A DNA stretch of 64,000 bases. Source: Campylobacter helveticus. Lineage in GTDB: Bacteria; Campylobacterota; Campylobacteria; Campylobacterales; Campylobacteraceae. The notes under the pieces are model-generated. The model had not been told where the DNA came from, ran no database searches, and was given only the letters and a program-made list of their open reading frames with translations. The stretch is from assembly GCF_002080395.1 (NCBI RefSeq), contig NZ_CP020478.1, positions 1,066,886 to 1,130,885 on the forward strand. Direction: 5' to 3'. The position numbers and the translations under genes are program-made. Below are positions 21,064 to 27,640 of the stretch, piece after piece; position 1 is the first letter of the stretch, and every line of letters starts with the position of its first letter.

Positions 21064-21529
21064 TTAATTAAAATAAAATGCGGCTTTAGCCAAGACCACT
21101 ATACAAAAGCCAAGTATTAAAGCAAGAGGGTGGATAATACCCGCCAAAGGATTTCTCACACCCAATACCTTGCAACTAAGCGACACGCAAACCATTATGA
21201 AAATGATAAACGCAAGCAATGCCTTTATCATTAAAAAAAAATTTGCAATTTTGTCTCAAAAAAGCCTTTTTCTGTGCCAATATAAGAGCTTATCATCGCT
21301 CCACCACTTAAGATTAAGATTAAAAGACACAATGGCATAATCTTAACTGCGCGTTTAGAAATACCGCCAAAAAACAGCGTCTAAAACCTCTTGCTTCTCC
21401 TCGCTTAAAATTTTCTTTAAATTTTTACGCACAGGAGAAAGCAAAATAACATCAGCAAAAATATAACCTAAAAATACAATCGCACAAATAATATGCGCAA
21501 TTAAAAAAATATGGATACATCGCTTCCAT
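21064..21529 (-). pseudogene. Four-helix integral membrane protein gene with three homopolymer frame breaks
   Basis: Best reading starts at ATG 21529, with GAAAGG five bases upstream, as MEAMYPYF. Removing one base at the A7 run 21503-21509 continues to LIAHIICAIVFLGYIFADVI. Removing one at the A6 run 21369-21374 gives DAVFGGISKRAVKIMPLCLL. Adding one at the A9 run 21233-21241 joins KLQIFF to LMIKALLAFIIF and a final segment to the stop at 21064. The result is about 155 residues with four membrane helices and conserved-looking joins. In the sequence as given it survives only as fragments, including a 55-residue membrane ORF at 21064-21231. Possibly a CopD-like or cytochrome-like small membrane protein; family unproven. 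It follows hypD. Confidence 0.55.
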
Positions 21530-21550
21530 ACATACCTTTCTAAAAATTCA

Positions 21551-22639
21551 TCAATGCGCTTTAGCGTATTTGTAATACGCCGCACAAGCCCCCTCACCAG
21601 AAACCATACAGCTACCTATAGGACTTTTTGGTGTGCAAGCTTTACCGAAAACCTTACATTCATAAGGCTTGGCTAAACCTCTTAAAATTTGTCCGCAAAT
21701 GCAAGCCTTACTCTCACCCTTACTTTCCACCTCGCAGTCATAAAGCTTGCTTGCATCATATCTTGCAAATTCCTCCCTAAGCTCTAAGCCTCCATTTTTA
21801 ATCAAGCCTAAACCTCTAAATTCAAAATCGCAAGGTTTAAAATATTTCTTAACCAAATTTTGCGCCTTGACATTACCCTCACGGCTTACCACCCTTGAGT
21901 ATTGATTATAAATTTCGGCTTTTTTGGCATTTTCTTGCAAGATGATATTTAAAACGCTTTCCATTATATCCACAGGCTCAAAGCCACTCACCGCTATGGG
22001 AGTGTGAAATTTCTTTGCCAAAGGCTCGTAAATTTTATAACCCGTTATCACGCTCACATGAGAAGGTCCTAAAAAAGCGTCAATTTTGACATTTTCATCG
22101 CTCATTATCGCTTCCACTGGTGCTGGAACGGTAATGTGATTTGAAAAAATAGAAACATTTTTTAAGCCCTCCTCTATCACTTTTTCCAAAAGCAAAGCAC
22201 TCATCGGCGTGGTTGTTTCAAAACCTATGGCAAAAAAGATAATTTTTTTCTCTAAATTTTCTTTAGCGATTTGCAAAACTTCAAGTGGAGCGTAAAGCGC
22301 TCTTACATCAGCACCCTTAGCGCGTAAATCAAGCAAAGAATGTGTGCTTCCCGGAACCCTTAGCAAATCGCCCAAAGTGCAAAATATCACATCTTTTTGC
22401 GCGGCAAGTTTTAAAGCGATATCAATACGCCTGCGAGGCATTACACACACGGGACAACCCGGTCCGTGGATAAAATTTATCTCTTTAGGCAATAAATCAC
22501 ACAAGGCATATTTCATAATGCTATGCGTGTGTCCGCCACAAATTTCCATTATATTGATAGGCTTTTGGACTTTTTTTTTAATGAGAGCATTCAGTGCTAA
22601 CAGGGTATTTTTATCTCTAAATTCATCGATGAAATTCAT
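21551..22639 (-). CDS. hypD: HypD, Fe-S scaffold for NiFe-hydrogenase Fe(CN)2CO assembly
   Basis: 362 residues with the catalytic and cluster motifs: CGGHTHSIMKYAL near residue 34 and HGPGCPVCVMPRR near 60, GFETTTPM, and C-terminal cysteines binding the 4Fe-4S cluster. With HypC it assembles the iron-cyanide-carbonyl group. It overlaps hypC by 17 bases. Confidence 0.97.
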   Translation of the reverse strand: MNFIDEFRDKNTLLALNALIKKKVQKPINIMEICGGHTHSIMKYALCDLLPKEINFIHGPGCPVCVMPRRRIDIALKLAAQKDVIFCTLGDLLRVPGSTHSLLDLRAKGADVRALYAPLEVLQIAKENLEKKIIFFAIGFETTTPMSALLLEKVIEEGLKNVSIFSNHITVPAPVEAIMSDENVKIDAFLGPSHVSVITGYKIYEPLAKKFHTPIAVSGFEPVDIMESVLNIILQENAKKAEIYNQYSRVVSREGNVKAQNLVKKYFKPCDFEFRGLGLIKNGGLELREEFARYDASKLYDCEVESKGESKACICGQILRGLAKPYECKVFGKACTPKSPIGSCMVSGEGACAAYYKYAKAH

Positions 22640-22904
22640 TAAGCCCCATATCCCCCTCGTCCATTTTTATCTCTCCACTCTGCATTTTATCCACTATCTC
22701 TTGGTAGGTTTTAATGCTTAAAAGCGCGGCTTCCTTATCTATCTTTTCCATTGCCACGCCAACGTGAATTAGCACAAAATCACCCTGCTTTAAAGGCTCA
22801 CTAATCAAATCTAAATTGACCTTTCTCTTTACGCCCAAAGTCTCCACTAAAGCGTTATTATAATCATCTATCTCTAAAATTTTAGAGGGTATGGAAAGAC
22901 ACAT
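22623..22904 (-). CDS. hypC: HypC, hydrogenase maturation chaperone
   Basis: 93 residues starting MCLSIPSKI, with the essential Cys2, and GDFVLIHVGVAMEKID. Carries the Fe(CN)2CO precursor with HypD to the large hydrogenase subunit. Starts on the last base of hypB (coupled). Confidence 0.96.
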   Translation of the reverse strand: MCLSIPSKILEIDDYNNALVETLGVKRKVNLDLISEPLKQGDFVLIHVGVAMEKIDKEAALLSIKTYQEIVDKMQSGEIKMDEGDMGLNEFHR

Positions 22905-23674
22905 TAAAAAAGCTCCTTTTTAAGCCTTAGATACTGATACCAAAGCTCTAAATTTTTCCCAGTTTTAGAATCAAGGATTAAAATATCCACCTTAGGATTA
23001 AGCTTTTTACACTCCCTACTCGCCTCTTCCACATCAAAATCAAAATGATGGGCTAAATCTGCTTTTGAAATAATCACCAAATCCGCCTTTTTAAACATCA
23101 CAGGATATTTTTGCGGCTTATCACTCCCCTCCGTAACACTTAAAAGCACGACATTTAAATGCTGCCCTAAATCATAACTTGCAGGGCAAACCAAATTCCC
23201 CACATTTTCTATAAAAAGCAAATCGCATTCTTTTAAATTTAAGTGATGTAAAGCCTTATGCACCATAAAAGCGTCCAAATGGCAACTTTGCCCTGTGGTG
23301 ATTTGAAAAGCCTGCGCCCCCGCTTCTCTTACGCGTTTAGCGTCATTTTCACTTTCTAAATCTCCCTCTATCACGCTAATTTTCATTTCGTTTTTTAAAG
23401 CCTTTAAAGTGCTTTCTAAAAGCGTTGTTTTTCCACTTCCGGGCGAACTCATTAAATTAATACAAAGCACTTTTTCAGCGTTAAAATGCCCCCTATTATG
23501 CTCTGCTTCATGGTCATTTTTACTTAAAATTTTGCTTAAAACCTCTAAGGTTTTGTCTTCCTTAAGCTCAGGATTTTCATAGTTTTGATAATGATGGTGT
23601 GAGTGAGAATGATTTTGAGAGTGATGATGGTCTTGAGTGTGTGGAGTTACCGAACAACCGCAATCTTTACACAT
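22904..23674 (-). CDS. hypB: HypB, nickel-binding GTPase for hydrogenase/urease nickel delivery
   Basis: 256 residues. N-terminal CKDCGCSV nickel site, then a histidine-rich stretch (about 10 His between residues 12 and 28) likely used for nickel storage. GTPase P-loop MSSPGSGKTTLLEST near residue 78, switch region GDLESENDAKR, and ENVGNLVCPASYDLG. Works with HypA, encoded in the divergent cluster. Head of the hypBCD minus-strand operon. Confidence 0.97.
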   Translation of the reverse strand: MCKDCGCSVTPHTQDHHHSQNHSHSHHHYQNYENPELKEDKTLEVLSKILSKNDHEAEHNRGHFNAEKVLCINLMSSPGSGKTTLLESTLKALKNEMKISVIEGDLESENDAKRVREAGAQAFQITTGQSCHLDAFMVHKALHHLNLKECDLLFIENVGNLVCPASYDLGQHLNVVLLSVTEGSDKPQKYPVMFKKADLVIISKADLAHHFDFDVEEASRECKKLNPKVDILILDSKTGKNLELWYQYLRLKKELF

Positions 23675-23706
23675 AGCTTTTCCTTTTCATACTTAGTTTG
23701 TCCTAA

Positions 23707-23712
23707 ATTATA
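23707..23712 (-). promoter_or_regulatory. -10 element of the hypBCD operon
   Basis: On the minus strand GCTTATAATTTAGG contains TATAAT about 33 bases upstream of the hypB start at 23674. The 111-base gap between hypB and hypE is thus a divergent promoter region; for hypE a weaker TAAAAT lies near 23752-23758 on the plus strand. Confidence 0.5.
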
Positions 23713-23785
23713 AGCAAATTTGATTAATTGCTAACTAATATTTTACATTAAATGCTAAAATGACATAAAATCTAAAAGGTAGAAA

Positions 23786-24760
23786 ATGAAACAAATCACA
23801 TTAGCGCACGGGGGCGGTGGCGAAGAAATGAACGAATTATTAAAAGGCGTTTTTAAGCTTTTTAATAACGAAATTTTAAAAGAGGCAAATGACGCTGCTA
23901 TCCTAGGAGATATAGCTTTAAGCACCGATTCTTTTGTATTAAGTCCCATTTTTTTAGATGAGGAGGTAAATATCGGCAAACTTTGCGTGTGTGGCTCTGT
24001 TAATGATGTCTTAATGGTAGGTGCGAAGCCCTTATTTTTAAGCCTTGCTTTGATTTTAGAAGAGGGATTTTCCTTTGAAAATTTGGAAAAAATTTTAAAA
24101 AGCATTAGGGAAGAGTGTGAAAAAAACGGCGTTAAACTTGTATGTGGGGATACAAAAGTCGTGCCAAAAGGTAAAGGCGATGGCATTTATATCAACACCA
24201 CAGCACTCGGGCAAATCATCAAGCCCTGCCAAACAAAAAATTTAAAAGAAGGACTAAGTGTGCTTTTAAGTGGCGATGTGGGAAGACACGGAGCGAGCGT
24301 TTTGATAAAAAGAAACGAACTTGAAGCAAATGTAAAAAGTGATTGCAAATGCGTAAAAGAGGAAGTTTTAGAGCTTTTAGAAGCAAATTTAAATATCATA
24401 GCGATGCGAGATGCAACGCGTGGAGGTTTAAGCGCTGTTTTAAATGAATGGGCGAGTTTTTGCAAAAAAGATATTTTAGTTTATGAAGAAAAAATTGCCG
24501 TCCAAGATGAAGTTTTAGGGCTTTGTGAGCTTTTTGGCTATGAGCCTTACGAACTTGCTAATGAAGGCACATTCTTACTTTGCGTAGAGCAGCAAGACAC
24601 ACAAAAAGCCCTAGAAATTTTACAAAAATTCAACAAAAACGCAAACATCATAGGGGAAATTCTACCAAGTGAAAAAGCAAGGGTGATTTTACAAAATGCC
24701 TATGGAGCAAAACGCTTTTTAGAAAGTCCTAAGGGCGAACTTTTACCAAGGATTTGCTAA
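23786..24760 (+). CDS. hypE: HypE, carbamoyl dehydratase for cyanide ligand synthesis
   Basis: 324 residues with the PurM-like ATP fold: LAHGGGGEEMNELL at the start, LSTDSFVLSPIF, VCGSVNDVLMVGAKP and TRGGLSAVLNEWA. It ends LPRIC, the conserved C-terminal Cys that accepts the carbamoyl group from HypF and is dehydrated to thiocyanate. Its stop overlaps the hypA start (TAATG). Confidence 0.97.
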   Translation: MKQITLAHGGGGEEMNELLKGVFKLFNNEILKEANDAAILGDIALSTDSFVLSPIFLDEEVNIGKLCVCGSVNDVLMVGAKPLFLSLALILEEGFSFENLEKILKSIREECEKNGVKLVCGDTKVVPKGKGDGIYINTTALGQIIKPCQTKNLKEGLSVLLSGDVGRHGASVLIKRNELEANVKSDCKCVKEEVLELLEANLNIIAMRDATRGGLSAVLNEWASFCKKDILVYEEKIAVQDEVLGLCELFGYEPYELANEGTFLLCVEQQDTQKALEILQKFNKNANIIGEILPSEKARVILQNAYGAKRFLESPKGELLPRIC

Positions 24761-25104
24761 TGCACGAACTTAGCATAGTTGAGTCTTTAATCACGCTTTG
24801 CGAAGAAAATGCCAACGCTCAAAATGCCAAAGAAATTAACGAAATTTATGTTAAAATCGGGCGTTTAAGTGGTATAGAAATCTCACTTTTTAAACGCTGT
24901 TTTGAAACCTTTAGAGAAAATTCCGCACTTTGCCAAAAAACCGAACTTTTTATAGAAGTGGCAGAGCTTGAAATTTTGTGTCTTTCTTGTGGAGAAAAAA
25001 GCATTTTAAAAGAAAATGTGTTTAAGTGTCCAAAATGCAAAAGTGTGGATTTAAAAACCATAGACGGCGATGAGATGATGTTAATGCGGCTTGTTATGAA
25101 GTGA
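24760..25104 (+). CDS. hypA: HypA, nickel and zinc metallochaperone
   Basis: 114 residues from ATG 24760, starting MHELSIVESL (His2 is the nickel ligand; the start at 24760 is chosen for that reason over TTG 24754). Zinc site CLSCG...CPKCKS. Delivers nickel with HypB. The stop codon is directly next to the CCA end of the convergent tRNA-Leu gene. Confidence 0.95.
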   Translation: MHELSIVESLITLCEENANAQNAKEINEIYVKIGRLSGIEISLFKRCFETFRENSALCQKTELFIEVAELEILCLSCGEKSILKENVFKCPKCKSVDLKTIDGDEMMLMRLVMK

Positions 25105-25191
25105 TGGTGCCCAAGGCCGGACTCGAACCGGCACAAGGTCGCCCTTACTAGATTTTGAGTCTAGCGCGTCTACCAGTTTCACCACTTGGGC
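25105..25191 (-). tRNA. tRNA-Leu(CAA)
   Basis: On the minus strand the gene begins GCCCAAGTGGTGAAACTGG and ends with an encoded CCA. Acceptor stems GCCCAAG/CTTGGGC pair, the anticodon loop is CTCAAAA giving anticodon CAA, and a long variable arm of class II tRNAs is present. It converges on hypA with no spacer. Confidence 0.95.
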
Positions 25192-25205
25192 TAAATGAAA
25201 GCGTA

Positions 25206-25211
25206 ATTATA
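25206..25211 (-). promoter_or_regulatory. -10 element of the tRNA-Leu gene
   Basis: On the minus strand AAAGTATAATTACGC contains TATAAT about 15 bases before the mature 5' end, in an AT-rich T-tract context typical of Campylobacter sigma70 promoters. Confidence 0.5.
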
Positions 25212-25255
25212 CTTTTTTAAGTTTATAAATTCTTTAAAGAGGATTTTGAAATTTA

Positions 25256-25269
25256 GGAACACTTTTTGC
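25256..25269 (+). promoter_or_regulatory. Sigma54 promoter of flgL
   Basis: TTAGGAACACTTTTTGCTTA has GG at 25256-25257 and GC at 25268-25269 with the required 10-base gap, matching the RpoN consensus GGAAC-N5-TTGCTT. The transcription start would be near 25281, 44 bases before flgL. Hook-filament junction genes of Campylobacter are RpoN-FlgR dependent. Confidence 0.85.
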
Positions 25270-25324
25270 TTATAGCCTTATAGCAGTATTTGAAAAGATA
25301 AATTTCACTATTTAAGGAAAGACA

Positions 25325-27574
25325 ATGAGAGTTACAAACAAACTCAATTTCACAAACTCCATTCAAAACACGATGGACGGAGCTTCAGCTCTTAATAAAC
25401 TTGCTATGCAACTTAGCTCAGGTTTGAAAATACAAGATTCTTATGAAGATGCAAGTGTTTATATCGATAGCACACGACTTGAATATGAGCTAAAAACTCT
25501 CGAGCAAATCAAAGAAGCCACAAATTCAGCCAAAGAAATGACCGCAAATAGTATGAAAGCACTGCAAGATATGGTGAAATTACTAGAAGATTTTAAAGTT
25601 AAGGTAACTCAGGCTGCAAGCGATGGTAATAGCCAAACTTCAAGAGAAGCCATAGCTAAAGAGCTTACAAGAATCAAAGAGCAAATCGTCCAACTCGCCA
25701 ACACCAGCGTTAATGGACAATATCTTTTCTCAGGCGCCCAGCTTAATAATAAGCCATTTGATTCTAAGGGTAATTATTTTGGGGATAAAAATAATGTCAA
25801 TGTCGTAACGGGAGCTGGCACAGAAAGCCCTTATAATATCCCCGGATTTGACTTATTTTTCAAAGCGGATGGGGACTACCAAAAGCAAATCACCACTAAC
25901 GAAAAATTTACAGATAACCGCTACGATTTATCTCAAAATCCCGATAAAACAAAATATTTAACGGGCGATAATTTATGGCAGGATTTAATCGGGCTTGGTT
26001 ATGTGAAAGATAAAAAACTTGACATTGATAAAGATTTCGAGCAAGATACAAAGCTTAACTTCCCTCCAACTACGCTTTATGTGCAAGGCGTAAGACCCGA
26101 TGGGCAAAGCTTTAAGTCCGCTGTTTTGGTCGGTCCTGAGGATAAAATGGAAGATGTGCTAGAAAAAATAGGAAATTTGTATGGTAACACCGCCACAGAA
26201 AAAGTCGTCGATGTAACGCTAAATGACAGCGGTCAAATTCAAATCACAGACTTAAAAGAGGGGAATAATAAGCTCGATTTCCACGCCGTAGCTTATACAC
26301 CGCAGTTTGACGACAAAAAAGAATTCCAAGATATAGAGGAAGCTATGAAACAAGCTAACCCTCAACTAACCAAAGATGATTTGACAAATTTGGTGATGGA
26401 ACAGGCTGTGGGAAACCCTCCACGCCCGATTACAGATTTACAATCTCCTGTCAATATAACGATAAACGGACAACAATTTGATATCGACCTCCACCAAACT
26501 GACTTTATCAATTCTAAAATGACAGATAGTGGAGGAAATGCTACAAATGGGGCGGATTATGATAATGTCTTTTTTGAAAAGCACGGAAATTCCGTTGTAG
26601 GGAATGTCTCTCAAGTCATTCAAGGGACAAATGCTTACGCCACAGATGATACAAAGCTCAGTGAAGTAATGTCCGGAACTGCTATGGACTCCACCCTAAG
26701 CCTCACTGTAAATTCAAAAGGCGGGAATACTTACAATGTAACGATAAATTTACAAAATTCAACCGTGAGTTTTCCAGACCCAAATAACGCAGGACAAACC
26801 ATATCATTCCCTATCACGCATACCAACCCAACCACAGGAAATAATGGTGTCGTAACCCCGCCTAATGAAATCACTTATAGGCAAATCAATGACATTATAG
26901 GAATGTTTGCAAGCGACCAAGTGCCAACACAAACCATAACGCCAAACAACGGACAAATCACAACACAGCAATACGACACCTTGCAAAAGCTAATGAGCGA
27001 TTCAAAATCAACCGTCAATGTTACGATGGACTACAAAGGACGCATTAGCGTGACAGATAAGCTTTCCACCGGCACAAATATCGGTGTTTCTTTAAGAGAT
27101 TCTCAAAGCGGACAATTCCCTCAGCCACCTTTCACTCATACGGCAAATCAAATGGCAGGACCGGACTTTTCTTTTAGTGCAAATAATTCTTTAGTCATCG
27201 ATGAGCCAAATGTCGATATTATTAAGGATTTGGACTTAATGATAGAGGCGGTTTTAAGTGGAGATATGAGAGCGGACGCTGATGGGGATAATCCTAGAAA
27301 CACAGGAATGCAAGGCGCACTTGAGAGGCTTGACCACTTAAGCGACCATATTAACAAGCTAAACACCACTATGGGGGCGTATCATAATAATATAGACAAT
27401 GTCAATACACGCGTAACCTTTTTAGCTGTCAATGTGCAAACGCTTAAAACTCAGGTCAATGACGCAGACTATGGCGAAACGCTAATGAATTTAATGCAAA
27501 CGCAATTAGCCTACCAAGCCTCTATGAAAGCGACAACGACCATATCGCAACTTAGCTTGTTAAATTATATGTAA
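25325..27574 (+). CDS. flgL: FlgL, flagellar hook-filament junction protein 2 (HAP3)
   Basis: 749 residues. Conserved flagellin-like ends: N-terminal MRVTNKLNFTNSIQNTMD with ALNKLAMQLSSGLKIQDSYED, and C-terminal VNTRVTFLAVNVQTLKTQVN followed by a coil with ETLMNLMQTQLAYQASMKAT. The centre is a large variable surface insert, so it is far longer than E. coli FlgL but normal for Campylobacter. Secreted through the flagellar export apparatus; expressed from the sigma54 promoter at 25256. SD AAGGA at 25314-25318. Confidence 0.94.
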   Translation: MRVTNKLNFTNSIQNTMDGASALNKLAMQLSSGLKIQDSYEDASVYIDSTRLEYELKTLEQIKEATNSAKEMTANSMKALQDMVKLLEDFKVKVTQAASDGNSQTSREAIAKELTRIKEQIVQLANTSVNGQYLFSGAQLNNKPFDSKGNYFGDKNNVNVVTGAGTESPYNIPGFDLFFKADGDYQKQITTNEKFTDNRYDLSQNPDKTKYLTGDNLWQDLIGLGYVKDKKLDIDKDFEQDTKLNFPPTTLYVQGVRPDGQSFKSAVLVGPEDKMEDVLEKIGNLYGNTATEKVVDVTLNDSGQIQITDLKEGNNKLDFHAVAYTPQFDDKKEFQDIEEAMKQANPQLTKDDLTNLVMEQAVGNPPRPITDLQSPVNITINGQQFDIDLHQTDFINSKMTDSGGNATNGADYDNVFFEKHGNSVVGNVSQVIQGTNAYATDDTKLSEVMSGTAMDSTLSLTVNSKGGNTYNVTINLQNSTVSFPDPNNAGQTISFPITHTNPTTGNNGVVTPPNEITYRQINDIIGMFASDQVPTQTITPNNGQITTQQYDTLQKLMSDSKSTVNVTMDYKGRISVTDKLSTGTNIGVSLRDSQSGQFPQPPFTHTANQMAGPDFSFSANNSLVIDEPNVDIIKDLDLMIEAVLSGDMRADADGDNPRNTGMQGALERLDHLSDHINKLNTTMGAYHNNIDNVNTRVTFLAVNVQTLKTQVNDADYGETLMNLMQTQLAYQASMKATTTISQLSLLNYM

Positions 27575-27588
27575 TGCTTTAATGCTAT

Positions 27589-27640
27589 AATAGCTTCTTT
27601 TATCAAACTTTAAGGGTTTAACATCAAAAAAGAAGCTATT
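27589..27640 (+). terminator. 13-bp inverted repeat between flgL and ftsK whose loop holds the ftsK ribosome-binding site
   Basis: AATAGCTTCTTTT (27589-27601) and AAAAGAAGCTATT (27628-27640) form a perfect 13-bp stem followed by T5, like an intrinsic terminator for flgL. The 26-base loop contains AAGGG (27612-27616) and the proposed ftsK start (27623), so the same structure could also control ftsK expression. Confidence 0.55.

Noticed and set aside
21355-21597. An 80-codon gene starting at ATG 21597 inside hypD.
   Set aside because: The start lies 47 bases inside hypD with no SD; the restored start at 21529 with GAAAGG explains the same coding sequence better.
24754-24762. TTG 24754 as hypA start.
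   Set aside because: HypA needs His at position 2 (MHELS), which ATG 24760 provides, with a TAATG coupling to hypE.
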